This document shows, one piece after another, positions 48,433 through 60,590 of a stretch of 64,000 nt of DNA. Within the stretch, counting starts at the first letter, position 1, and the number at the start of each line of letters is the position of its first letter. Source of the DNA: Trebouxia sp. TZW2008. Taxonomy: Eukaryota; Chlorophyta; Trebouxiophyceae; Trebouxiales; Trebouxiaceae. The stretch covers positions 124,001 through 188,000 of the forward strand of contig BDIU01000110.1 of NCBI GenBank assembly GCA_002118135.1, given 5' to 3'. The translations under genes were made by a program, and so were the position numbers. Under the pieces are notes generated by a model, which worked only from the letters and a program-made list of their open reading frames with translations, did not search any database and had not been told where the DNA came from.

Positions 48433-49731
48433 ATGACAGGTTGTCATGTGGTACATGAGTTGCAGCCTGCACAGTGCTTGCTTTCGCAATCTTCAAACTC
48501 ATTCCAAGTGGCGTCTCATGTTCATCACAGCGGTCCATATCTACAACACTGTAGCACATATCCAGAACAAAAGGTTGCAATCAGCATCTGCTGTTGTCTC
48601 TGAACACAACAGCGTACACATATAACTCTTCGGGTTACATGATCCAGGTGTGACTGATGATGGCGTCATTGCAATTGTGAGCGCTTCAAGCAGCAAATGT
48701 CAAAACATCTACCCTATCAGCCTTTGCTACGAACATTCACACACGTACCCAATTCGCGTTTGTGCTGGTGCAAAAGGGTGCATAATCTGCTGTAGCAGAT
48801 TCACTTCAATCCAGAAAGTCAAGCAACTTGAGCATTGCAATTAGCATGACAATACTTGACCATTGCAATTGCATGGAATGTCGACTGCGATACAGACTTC
48901 CAACAACAAGGTTTGCTCTCAAACAGGAAATCACAAGGTGCACATGGACTGGACAACGTCACTGCTCTTCATGACTGTTGCGATACATCATCCTGCTGAT
49001 TGTAATTCCGAACTCTTGTTCTTGGATTTGACCGCTGTTGCAACGCTTTCAGCCTTGCCCTCTGCAAAGACACACACACACACAGATCATGCAGACTAGT
49101 GACTCAGCATTGTGCTGAGCAGCCGATTATGGCCTATTATGGCTCAAGCATGCAATAGCACAACAACGTCAATGCAGCGATGCTGTAGCAGTGTGAAAGA
49201 TCAGCACCTTGCCATCCAGCTAGCAATGCTGTTCATCCCATACGCGCTCTGTAGCAGATGCTTGCAATAAACAGTGACGAAGTACGCTCACATATTTGTT
49301 CACAGCTGCATCTCACCAGCACAGGTAGATTGCACTTTCTTGCAAGTTTCATGATCAACAACATGGAGGAACACTGCAATCACGATGTGAGAAAGCAAGC
49401 TAAAACCTGGATCATCAACTTGAGCAAAGAATGCAGCCCACACATTGTACATGTATGGTAAAGTGAATGCTGCTTGCCGTGAGGGACACTATGATGCAAT
49501 ATTTGGTCAACATGGGCTACCTGCTATTGCACACACCATGTCGTTGTGATTCAATCCCTTGGCATATACATAATGACCCAGTGCAAGTGCTTGACATGCC
49601 TACAACACCATCATGAGCAACCCGCTGATATGCAGTGACAGCTGCCATGCACTATCTACTGTATGCACTATCTGCTGTCAGGTGTGAACTACAGCATTGG
49701 CTTGCTAAGCTTGACAGGCATGGTCAAGTAC
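48433..49731. other. Intergenic or unresolved 3' end of the CCDC57-like gene
   Basis: About 1.3 kb. The 3' exon or exons and stop codon of the coiled-coil gene to the right should lie here or just beyond, because its last supported exon (49820-49732) ends in a donor. No other gene seen. Confidence 0.4.
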
Positions 49732-52700
49732 CTGTGAGGGCGTGCTGCGATCCGAGGCAGACTGAGGTCGGGGGCGGTTGGGATCTGCATTGGCTGGCAG
49801 GCCTGTCACCCCTTCCTTACCTGCAGAGAACACGAATTGCGACAATTTGATGAGAAAGAAACTTGAGTTCATAGGAAAGCAACAAATCAGCCCAAAGACA
49901 CTCAGAAAACAGAAAAGTCAGTGCAAAGCGGCTGGGGCAGCAAATGAGCATCACAATAACACTTGGAAAGGACATGTCAATGGAGAGCATGCATTGGCGG
50001 ATCTTTTGCATACTTGAGGCCCTGTGCAATCTTGACACTACTGGACAGGGAAAGGTGAAGGCAAATGGCAAGAGGGTACAAACTGCATTCGCAGATCTGT
50101 TTGCAGATGTTATAGTCGCCAGTACGAAACAAGAAGTCAATGAAAAGAGAGCATAATCTGTGCTGACAGCTCTTTCTACAGAATTCAGACTCGGCCCAGT
50201 TCTGACATCCAAAATGAAAAAGCCAATGCAATGAGAACACAATTTGTGCTGGCAGATCCGCTGCATATTCAAGACCCTGCGCACTTTGGACACCAGGAAA
50301 GCACCAGGAAAGCAGAAATCAATGCAACGAGAGCACAACCTGCATTGGCAGATCTGTTTGCATGGTTGAGACCATGTGCTGGAGGACTTGTCTCCAGTGC
50401 TTGGCTCTTGGCATGCTGTGCAGCATTGATCTGCTCTGCTAGACTCTCTATGCGCTGCAGCCGCTGCCACACCTGAACAGGCAGGTAACAGTGTCACAGG
50501 CTGATAGCCTAAGGAAGGCACTTGTTGACCTTTAGTGCTCCGCTAGACTCTCTATACGCTGCAGCTGCTGCCACATCTGGACAGATGGGAGTGTGACGGG
50601 TTTATACAGAGGTGTCAAGCTGGTACAGAAAGTGGACACTACTGCTTACATGGCCGCAGAACAGCACGTGTCAAATTGTTTTCAGTGTGGCTGGGTTGAC
50701 ACTGCTGCACAAACTGACTTTTGCAGGCAGGACCTGACTACGCCTTGACAGGATGACTGTCATGCACATAGAGGCTCATAATTGGCAAGTCAGCGATCTG
50801 CACACTCTAAGTTGCCGGCAGCTTTCCATTCTTCATTTTGCCTGATCACTGAGAGTCAAGGCACATTTCTATTGGTCAAATTGCAAATTCACCTCAGAAG
50901 GAAGAGCATCATCATGCTGAGTCTGCACAAGGGCACCTCCCTGCTTCGGGGCTGCTGGTAACAGCCCTGGGGGTGCTTGTGCTGGCTGTTGGTGCTGTGC
51001 AACCCCTTCTCCCATGTGACCCTGACTTTGCAATGCCATGACAGCTGGTGACACGCTTTGAAGCTGACACGCTTGTGCTTGTGACGGCTGCTGCAACCCC
51101 ACAGATTGCTGAGGAACTGCTTGTGGCAGTTGCTGCAAGCCCAAAGAGTGCAGCTGCACTGCAGGGGCAAGACTAACACCAGCCACTGGGGCGGGTAGCA
51201 CCACTGCTGAGGGCTGCTGGAAGCTGCCCTGATTGCTGCATGCCGCAACAGGCATTATCTGCTGCTGCTGCTGGGAAGAAGAAGAGGCGATCTGCATCAA
51301 AGCCGCCCGATCGCGCTCGGACCTCAGAGCGTTACTCATCTCCATGAGTCGCTCATTCTCGGCTGCGAGATCCTGAACCTCACACTTGGCGTCACGCAGC
51401 TGCTGATACAGGCTCTTTACTTCATCTTCTTGCCTCTTCTGCTGCTGCTGCTGCTGCAGTTGGACAACATTCATGTTTGGACTTGACTGAAAGGACTGCT
51501 GACTATACTGCAGAGCTTGATCCTGAGCATGACTGTACTGTAGAGCTTGATTCAGAGCAGATGTGACTGGCAGCTGTTGCTGCTGCTGCTGTAGCATGTT
51601 TGGACTTGACTGAAAGGACTGATGACTATACTGCAGAGCCTGATCCTGAGCAGAGGTGTTTGGCAGCTGCTGCTGCTGCTGCCAGAGAGGGTGTGGTGGG
51701 GTCAAGGGCGCCCCTGGGTGGGTCTGAGGGGGGCGGGCAGAGGGTATTGGGCTGTGAGTGTGCTGCTGTACAGACTCCATGTCTGATCTCATGGCAGACA
51801 CTGTCAGCCTGAGTCGCTCATTCTGATTGCGCGCCTCCTTCAAGTCAGCCTGAAAGAAGAATGACGTTGACTGTCAAGCTAGTGAAGTCTAACAGAAAGA
51901 AAATTACACTCAATGCAGGCCTCCGTCAAGTCAGCCAGCAAGAAGCAAAATGGTGTTGTCTGAGGTTGTTGCTGGATGCAGCTGAGGCACACAGAGACAT
52001 TGACTGTAAGCCTCCTCCAGGTCAGCCTGAAAGCTGAAGACTATCAATTGCAATCCTCTTTTAGGAAGACCAAAGGAAGCAGGAGGACATCAGGTTTATA
52101 TGCATTGACTTTGGCATTGGCTAGTGCCTGCAGACACTCTCTTGTCTGAAGTTGAGACAGAGCACTGACCTTGAGCTGTGCCTGCTCATTCATGAGGATC
52201 TCCAGTGTTGGGTGGCTGACAGGCAGTCCTAAGCCCTGCTGCAGGGATGCCCTCAAGTCGCTCAGACCACCTGCGTCAAGGTTTGTCAGCCCATATCATA
52301 CAGAGCTCCACATTTGTCGCACATTGGACTGCATCACAGTACATCACATTGCATTGCATCATGTTAATTGCAATACACCGTAGCTGACTTAATTGATCAT
52401 GACCTGCCATGCCATGCCATCATGCTATGCGATCACACATGCACATCTACCAATGCTACAGAGTGTTTCCAAATTTCATCCAGCATTATGTGGCACCACT
52501 CTGAAATATGCTTCATCAGTAATGAGACACAGCATTAGCATTTACAAAAGTGTATGCACTGATCTGCAGCACATCACATACATGCCATACATGATACATG
52601 ATGCACAGGAGAATTTGATCATCTGTTATGATGTGTCGTGATGACTAATGCATCAACTTTGTACCTGAAGGGGAAGCCCCTTGAGATCTGGGGGTGGCAG

Positions 52701-55700
52701 GGAGGCTTGGGGACGGCAGGCCAGATTCCCCGACACCCTGACCCTGCTTGACCCTGGCTGAGTCATGCTCTGCTGAGCTGGCCAGTTGTGCCTGATCCTT
52801 GACTGATGCATGCTGAGCTGGCGAGGCCTGAGGAGCTGAGTCTTGAGTGATTTTCCTGGCTTGAGCTTTTGTGTGGCGCAGTTCTTTCTGCAGGACTGCC
52901 AGCTCGTCATCTTTGGCCAGCAAGCTTCCCTGAGCTTCCTGTACACACAGCCAACATATCGAGATAGCGCTCACATTCTCATTGCTGTTATTATCATTTG
53001 CATTGTTGTGAGTTTTGTCAGTGTTGTTGCTTGAATCATCATTACTGTCACTGTCAGTTTTGCTGATAATGTTGATGCTGACGTTGATGATGTTGAATTC
53101 GATGATGACTGTCTCAACAGATGGTGTGGCATTCATCAATGAAGACACATAGAACTCACTAGCAGTGCGGCATGGGCGGCGTTCCTGTGGGAATAAGGTC
53201 CTTCAAAATGGCTTTATACATTTGGAAGGATGTTAAGCTTACCAGCAATGCATCATTGGCAGTGTCCCTCTGAAGGATGAGGTCCTTGAGCATGGCGTCA
53301 CATTCGGCTGCTGCAGCGGCCTGACTGCCCTCCAGCAGGGCTTCTGCCTGCAGCCCTGCCTGCGTCAGCTGCCTCTGCAGCTCCCGTTCTCTGTCACCTG
53401 ACGCAACTAGCTGCTCCTACAGCGCCAATGTTGACTAAATTGAGCAGGGAAAAATGATCACAAAAGACAAGAACAGTATTGAAAAGAAGAATCTGCGGCA
53501 CCTCACGCTCCTGCAGCGTCAATGTTGATGCTACTGATGCTGAAATTTGCAAATTTGTCAGAACTCCATTCAGCAAAAGCATGATTGGTAACAAGAAGTT
53601 GTGTACCAATGACAAGACCAGAGCTGACCACGATAGACAAGATGGCCATCTGATCACCATATCAAGCTTGCTAGCAAGGTTCTGTTGGCTTTGCTGACAC
53701 TGAGTGTAAGCTGTTTTGGGATTAAATAACAGGAGGTGTTTGGCTTGCAAGAGTGACACACCACTTGTGTCCTGTGTCCCAGCTAGTTACAACTCTCATG
53801 CTGGGCAGTGACCACTGACATGAACAATATGTATTGTCATTGTTGATATTGACAAGAGGTGAGAGTGTGATGACCTCACTTGACTATCGACTGACACATG
53901 CTTGACCTGGATTTGGCCTCACCAATTCATCGAACTGACAAACGCCATGAAAACAAACAAGGTCACGACTTGTCTGCCTGAGCTTCAAACTGCTTCACTC
54001 CATCAGTGCTATGCAAGCTTTCCTTGTTGTCTGCTAGGTTTGTCCTTCATCAACTGTGGGACATGAATCATGCATACGCGTCAGACCAATGGCTGCTTGG
54101 GGGTTTCAGCTTGCAATGACTTCGACTGTTACAATGAATCATACTTATCATAAGTTCAATCATCATTTTCATACATTGGTACAGCATTGCAGTGAGCGTG
54201 CTGTGCACAATTGGCCCACCTTGTAGCTGACCACATCCTTCCTTCTGTCATCCAGTGTGGTCTTCAGGCTGGTCAGCTTCTCCCGGAGCGCTGTCAGCTC
54301 CTGCTCACGTGCCCAGCACTCCTCCCGGCTCTGCCTTAGCTCCGCTTCATGCTGCCTGTATGTCAACTTTTTCAATGGGTACATTGAGTTTGCTTCGGGT
54401 GTTGAGATCCATCGATGCATTTTGGAAAATGCATGTTGTTGCCAGCCAAACAATACTGGCAAGTGCTGAGCTCTGCCTCCCTATCAGCAGCCAGCCTGTT
54501 AAGGCGTTTTGAGGCCGATCCAGGTGTCAGCAGCAGAGGCAAAAGAAGTGCTTTCTGATGTGTTGATTGGCAATGTCAATTTTGATTAATGCCTTCTGGA
54601 CTGTACCTGTTTGCGTAAGCCAGTTGGGACTTGCTAGTGCTGAGCTCTACCTCTCTGTCAGCAACCAGCCTATCGAAAGGCTCATGAAACTGCCCATGTT
54701 TTGGCAGCAGAGGCAGCAGGCGTGCCTTCTGATGGCTACAATGTGTTCCCTGGCAGTTTTGATATGAACAGGTGAGTTCTACAATGTACCTGTTTGCATC
54801 AGCCAGTTGGGATTGGCTAGTACTGAGCTCTGCCTCTCTGTCAGCAGCCAGCCTGTCAAGCCGTTCTGAAGCCTGGCGGGATGTCAGCTTGAGCAGAGTG
54901 CGGGCTTCTGCCAAATCTGCCTGCAGCTGAGACCTCTGCCCTGCATGCATACACTGACAGGGCTTGCCGGGATGTCAGCTTGAGCAGAGTGCGCGCCTCT
55001 GTCAAATTTGGATGCATCTGAGAGCGCTGCCCTGCATGGCATGGCATCAAGTGGAATGACTGTGCAGTGACTGGCCCATCTTTGGACTGAGAGAATGCAT
55101 TGGCATGCCGCAGCTTGATATGAAGGTCACGGTGTTGACATACCAAGGTGTTACAGTCTTGCATCACACACAAAGAGCTTTTGATGCACTGCAAAGCATC
55201 ATGATGGAGGTCTGAACAACACCTAAACTCAAGTTGCAGGGGTAGGGCAACCAGCACTTTCACTGCAGACCTGCTTCAAGCCTGCTTAAACGATCATGGT
55301 AGGTACAAGATCTGTAATACCAAATCTGACGAGACTTAGTAAAGGCAATAGTACCCATGAACATTGGGTGACTGATCATCACCTGTGACTGTTGCCAGTC
55401 TTGCTTTCAGCACAGACAGCTCCTCGTCATGCATGCGCTTTGCACGCTGGGCTGCCTGTTCCAAGTCAGCCTTCTGATCAATCATCGCCTTCTTCATGGC
55501 TTCCACATCAGCCACGGCTTCTGCTATGTGTCCGTTGTGCTCAGCTTCTAGATCTGCTGTCTGCTGCTGCAACCTTGAACTCTCCTGCATCGGCCAGCAG
55601 ACTCTGCTGAGCATTATTGTCTTGAGATCTGTCCAAAGTCTGGTGCAGCTCACTTGGTCAGGCTCAAACACAACACTCATACTTTTTTTGGGATAATAAC

Positions 55701-58700
55701 ATCATGGTGATAGTCGTCAACAGCGACATCAGCAACCCCTTTGACCGGCAGCAGCAACAGCAACAATGGACAACAGCGAGGCACAAAAGCAGCTTCAGCA
55801 CTAGACTCAACAGACAATGGCAATAGCATAAATGGCCAGTAGAAACATCAGCAATGAGCGTCAAGAATGACCACAATTGCACCAGTGGCCAGGGACATTC
55901 AGGCCGGAAACAATTGCAACGGCAACAAATGGGTAAAGACAACTCTCACAACAGCCAGGACATGAAGGCCAGGGGCAAAGACAAGAGCAACACACTAGAC
56001 AACACCAACAGCAGGAAAGGGTTTGGAGGCAAATGGCCAAATGCTACCTGCTTTAGCTGATGGATGCGGTAATCTTTGATCCTTTGCAGGCGGTCCAGCT
56101 CTGCCACAAGAGCTCTGATACTCAATGCTGCTAACACTCACATTAACAACAGCACAGCAAGTGAACATGGGCTTGTCTGTCAAGGGTGCCATGTCAAGAG
56201 GCTGAGATAGCCTACAACGGGCTTGCCTGTGTAAGGTCTTGAGGCAAACACAACACGAACAACGGCAGAGGACATGCAGAAGGGCTTGCCTGTTCCAGCT
56301 GATGGATGCGTGCAGCCTTGACCCGCTGTAGACGTTCCAGCTCTGCTACTAGAGCCTTGTTACCCTTCTGGAGATCCCTCACCTGCTGGCTGGCTTCCTG
56401 CATTGCAAGAATGTCAGTCAACTGCATGAGTACAAGATTCAATGTATCAATGAAGCAAAACATGGACAACCCCGTGACAGACACAAGGATGGTTGTATGA
56501 ACGCATGAAGCTCAAGCCTGACACCTAGTTATGCATGGGCTGCATTCACCTGCTTGTGTCCACTTGCATGAATGCTATGCGTATTGATGGCATGCAAAAG
56601 ACCGTTAGCTTCACCTTGCCATTGCACAACATTCCCATGAGCACAGCAACGAGTGAAGGCAGGGATGAGGGCGACTGAGTGACTCACAGATGCCACATCA
56701 GCTGCTGTGCGTTCCTTCTTGTGGGCCTCAGCAGCTTCGCACTCACGCTCAGCTGCCTGCTGTAGTGCCAAGTCCATCTGTTGTGTGGCCTGTTCCAGTT
56801 TGGTGTTGCAATCTAGCTCAAGGTGGCGCAGCTGATCCTCAAAGCTGGCACTGAGCTCACGCCACTGTTTCTGAAGAGCGCCTTTTGCGTCCGCTACCTC
56901 ACGCTGTACAGCAACCAGTCACAGTCAGAATGATGACAGTGTTCCTCAACGCTGACACTCAGCCGCCTGCTGCAGTGCCAGGTGCACCTGTTGTGTTGCC
57001 TGTTACAGTTTAGCGTTGCAGTTCAGCTCAAGAAGGCGCTGAGCTCACACCACTGCTTCTGAAGAGCCCCTGTTGAACCCACCACCCCACGCTGTAGCAC
57101 AACAATCAGGACAAAGTAATGTTTGAAGCTGGCGCCCAAATGCCTGCTGCAGTGCCAGGTCCATCTGTTGTTTGGCCTGTTCAACTTTGGTGCTGCATTC
57201 TAGCTCAAGGTAGCGCAGCTGATCCTCAAAGCTGCCACTCAGCTCACGCCATTGCTTCTGGATAGCGCCTTTTGCATCCGCTACCTCAAGCCGTAGCGCA
57301 ACAAGTCACAATCAGAATGATGATAATGGCCCTCAAGGCTGACAACCAGGTGCCTGCTGCAGTGCCAGGTCCGTCTGTTCTGTGGCCTGTTCGAATTTTA
57401 TACTGCAATTCAGCTCAAGGTGGCGAAGCTGATCCTGAAAGCTTATGCTGAGCTCACGCCACTGTTTCTGAAGAGTGTTTTTTGCATCTACTTCACTCTG
57501 TAGAGCAAACCGGTGCCATTTGGTTGCTGGTGCTGTTGCTGCTGCTGCTGCTGCTAGTGATCATGCAGTAGCAACACTCATGCAAATTTGAGGTGCCAGG
57601 TGAAAGCTTGCAAAGTTTGAGACTGGCTGTAAAGCAATCTTTACTGCTGCAGTTGCATGCAGGCAAAGGTGTACTTGTACAAGGCATGCCTTGCAAAGGC
57701 AGCGCGCCTTCTGAAGTGCAGGCTCATGCAATGTGTATACAGCCTGGCTAAACCAAAAGCAGGCTTGACCAATGTAATTAATTGCCGATTGCACCAAGCA
57801 GCGGCAAGCACCTTATTTAAATGTCAGCAGCAAACAACACTGCTGAAAGGTGAAACACATAGGTAATACTCTATAAGCAATACGCAATACACGGTCTGCA
57901 CGCATGCCGCGAGTGTTAGTGAGATGCAGTGTGAATTGCAGAGTACGCAGTGGTGCCAATGCATGGGCCAAACACCACTTTGCTCCATATGCAAGCGCCA
58001 TGCTGGTGACAATACTGATACCTCAAGCTGGCACTCCACTTGTTTGGCATGCTCCTGCTGTTGCAGCAGTGCCTGCTCATGCTGCTGCTTGGCCTGCGCC
58101 AGCTCGTCCTCAAGCTGTCTGATCCTTGTGTCAGCTTCAGCAAGGATCTCGGCGCACCTCTCCTTCTCGATCTTTACATCTGATGCACGCAATGCACTGT
58201 TTGTCTTCAATGGGTACACTTGGTTGCACTACATGCAATATGCCATTTGCTGCAATCACAGCTTTGACTTTTGCTACATGCAAAGTGCAATCTGTGTGCA
58301 AACATTGCACTGGTTTGCACTGCATGCATGCTCATGGACTGCTTGTATTGCAACTGTTTTTACAGATCAGTGTACATGACGTGGCAGAGGAGATCACAAC
58401 AGTGATGCTATCAGTGCGTGTTTGTCAGAAAGAGCAGTGAGGATGATCTCCACCTGACTCTGACTTTGCCAGACTTGAGCGCATCTGGCCAATGATGGCA
58501 TCTTTGGCAGCAACTTCCCGTTTGAGATCATCAAATTCCTTGTCATAGCGCTCCAGCTCAGCATCCCGGCCGTCTAACAACTCGAGGTTGTACTCATAGT
58601 CTTGTTTCAAATGCAGAAACTGCAGGCAGAAGAATGGCTCGTAGTTTTGGCTCATGACTCAAGGATTGTGCAGACTGCACGTCAAGGCTCACCTTATTGT

Positions 58701-58935
58701 GCGCTGCAACCAGTTGTTGTTCTCGATCAAGCAACTGCAGTCACCATCAGGCGTCAGTCACAACCGCAGACGACAACAAAAGATAGTTGGCACTCCAGGC
58801 GTTCTGAAGTGTGCACTGCATACAGTTCATCAGCACCTTTGCCTCCAAGCCTGTCAAAGCCTGCTCTCGAAGCCGAGCCACCTCCTGCTCCTTTTCGTTG
58901 AGGAGCAGCCCCACGCTCATGCTAGCAGCAGACAT
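49732..58935 (-). CDS. CCDC57-like coiled-coil protein (at least 15 exons, at least 1006 aa, 3' end open)
   Basis: Exons: 58935-58837, 58734-58693, 58619-58459, 58196-58022, 56903-56688, 56397-56290, 55584-55383, 54940-54790, 54355-54220, 53416-53243, 52938-52665, 52270-52170, 51849-50893, 50472-50340, 49820-49732; phases run through without conflict (1006 codons). Almost entirely coiled coil. The N-terminus has KQDYEYNLELLDGRDAELER and then YDKEFDDLKREV, the signature segment of CCDC57, a centrosome/centriolar-satellite protein tied to cilium formation. Exon 13 is 319 codons with Gln-rich tracts around a coiled coil containing DLAAENERLMEMSNALRSER. It is followed by VWQRLQRIESLAEQINAAQ. The intron between exons 4 and 5 holds three extra copies of exon 5. 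Divergent from Elongin B. The CCDC57 assignment rests on one segment plus overall layout. Confidence 0.72.
49830..50340 (-). repeat. Tandem downstream copies of the exon 14 donor region (CCDC57-like gene)
   Basis: On the - strand, variants of GCAAACAGATCTGCCAATGCAGGTTGTGCTCTC recur four or five times at 85-100 bp intervals after the true donor at 50339. Each repeats the last 15-20 bases of exon 14 and the beginning of the intron. Confidence 0.88.
50533..50585 (-). repeat. Upstream copy of exon 14 5' part (CCDC57-like gene)
   Basis: Reads ATGTGGCAGCAGCTGCAGCG and on through GAGTCTAGCGGAGCACTAAA on the - strand, matching the start of exon 14 (VWQRLQRIESLAEQ). It breaks at a TAA. The true acceptor is at 50473. 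Confidence 0.85.
54440..55052 (-). repeat. Partial copies flanking exon 8 of the CCDC57-like gene
   Basis: Upstream (55052-54960): a copy of the exon 8 5' part with its GCATGCAGGGCAG-like acceptor (QRSQMHPNLTEARTLLKLTS). Downstream (about 54717-54605 and 54530-54440): copies of the exon 8 3' part (DRLAADREAELSTSQSQLAD), the first with a retained AACAG|GTACAG donor. The functional exon is 54940-54790. Confidence 0.9.
56048..56121 (-). repeat. Copy of exon 6 of the CCDC57-like gene
   Basis: Encodes ALVAELDRLQRIKDYRIHQL followed by a good GT donor (AAGCAG|GTAGCA). It resembles the end of exon 6 (ALVAELERLQRVKAARIHQL), whose own donor is GC. The copy lacks the exon 6 5' part. It might be an alternative donor-side exon or a relic. 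Confidence 0.8.
56950..57497 (-). repeat. Three extra tandem copies of exon 5 (CCDC57-like gene)
   Basis: Copy at 57497-57354 is open, has an acceptor (TCTACAG) and could be spliced in phase with a GC donor (48 codons). Copy at about 57300-57155 is open but has lost the acceptor AG (ACGG instead of ACAG). Copy at about 57090-56965 has deletions and a TAA. The functional fourth copy is 56903-56688 (ADAKGALQKQWRELSASFED and onward). The spacing is about 185-205 bp. Together they form a graded series from intact to dead. Confidence 0.9.
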
Positions 58936-59431
58936 GGCATAGACGGCGTCCGAGAGAATCTGGCCAGGACCACCGCATTGCGAGCCCTACCAAACGCGAT
59001 TGCTTTGGCGATGGAAGGTTGTCATCTGCTGTTGACGCTTTTGAACAAAAACGAAGAAGCAGAAGGCGGAGAGTTTATGCAATTTTGCCATGAGCGCAGA
59101 TGCAATACATATATAAACCGGAGGTCGCGACTGTGAACCCGTCTGAAAGCTTGCTAGGTGGGCATCGAAGTATCGAGAAGCGAGACATCCAACCGTGTCT
59201 TGACACACCAAAGCGGGAACAAGACCCAAAAGCGCATCGGTGGCCCTGATCACCAGTTGACGCCGCAGACCGGCCAGCACAAAGGGAGCATTTGGCCTCT
59301 GTGGCAAGCGTGTAGAGTTGCACGGTTGTCCTTGGTGACACCTCATCATGGTATCCATGACTCGCCGTTGTAACACTGTACAGATGTTGCGTTTAAGCAC
59401 GTCTCAGGCGACTGTGTGCTTTGCGCAGTCC
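58936..59431. promoter_or_regulatory. Divergent intergenic region, CCDC57-like / Elongin B
   Basis: A 496-bp region between two starts pointing away from each other. No supported gene; ORFs on both strands overlap heavily. I see no clear core-promoter motif. Confidence 0.45.
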
Positions 59432-59863
59432 ATGTATGTCAGGATCAAGCGACATAAAACAACAATATTTTTACATGTCGAACCCACAGACACAGTGCTA
59501 GAGGTCAAGCAGAAGCTGCAGGAGCTGACACAGCAGGTATGCAGCCTGCAGCCTGTGCACATCAAGCACTAAGCAAGGCAAAGGCATTGACAATGTACTC
59601 TACAGGCCCCAGAGACACAAAGACTTTATCTCAATAAAAACATGTTGGAAGAGGCCAGGCAATTAGCGGATCTCAAAGTGGAAAATGATGATGTTCTGGG
59701 TCTGGCATATCAGCAATCAGGTGAGCAAACAGGTTTTTGGAGTTTGCTAGTGTATCCTGTATAGAATGCACGCTGCAACAGTTCCATGCATGCAGATGGA
59801 ACATGGGAAGATGTCAGCATAGCTGAATATGTCCCAGAAATGGACAGCACGGTGCACAGCTGA
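59432..59863 (+). CDS. ELOB: Elongin B (ubiquitin-like, 95 aa)
   Basis: Ubiquitin-fold adaptor that pairs with Elongin C in transcription elongation and cullin ubiquitin-ligase complexes. Exons: 59432-59536, 59606-59720, 59796-59863; 96 codons with TGA, phases exact. MYVRIKRHKTTIFLHVEPTD is nearly identical to the animal Elongin B start. VLEVKQKLQELTQQAPETQR and LADLKVENDDVLGLAY follow the family. The loop after LYLNKN is shorter than in animals, and the tail (EDVSIAEYVPEMDSTVHS) is short. Slightly below the usual 118 residues of animal proteins. Confidence 0.93.
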
Positions 59864-60590
59864 CAAACATTACGACTGAGCAATGCGTCAGCGTTCCATT
59901 ATGCAGCATCAGCAAGTGAGACTGGCACCATGAACAGCTTCATTGACCATGACTGGGAATTCACAACACGTCAGCAGTTCAGCTGCCGATCTCTAGACTG
60001 AAATCCTGTCGATGTGTGAAAGTATGGTGCACACAAAATCGTTGCAGTTCCTGTCGATAGTGAAATTTCAACTCAGTTGAATTGCTTGTTTCTGGGTCAA
60101 TGCAGCACTAGCTGCTTCTACAGAGACAGTGTAATTTACCTGTCACTCACACGCCTTGGATTTGCAACACTATCAATCGTTGACTGGTGTGATTGATTCA
60201 GGCTATACAAACCCCTGACAATACCTAAACGTATTGCTGCCTGAAATTGAGATGCTGTCATGTGGCACGAACGTGCTGCTGAAAAAGCAGATGACATTTG
60301 CTGGACTAAAGGCGCAGTGCTGGTACGCTTTCATCCCACAAAGCCATGAGCCATCACGTAGTAAGGGCATGTGCTCTGCATCTCTGCTACTTGGAAATAT
60401 GCAGCACATTGAGCAAATGGACATGAGAAAACAACGAGGCACTTGCATTATTGGCATCTCGCTGCAGCAGCACTGGAACAGGTGCTGCAACACGCTGATA
60501 TGTTTGCCACAATGACAGTGTGATCATGTCAGTGGTGCATGCTGATGCGCCTTGTCCTGACAGCACATGTGCCTGCCAATGGCTATCTTG
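59864..60590. other. Intergenic, convergent 3' ends of Elongin B and SEC22
   Basis: About 730 bp with no supported gene. The ORFs at 60203-60515 show no motif. Confidence 0.5.
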
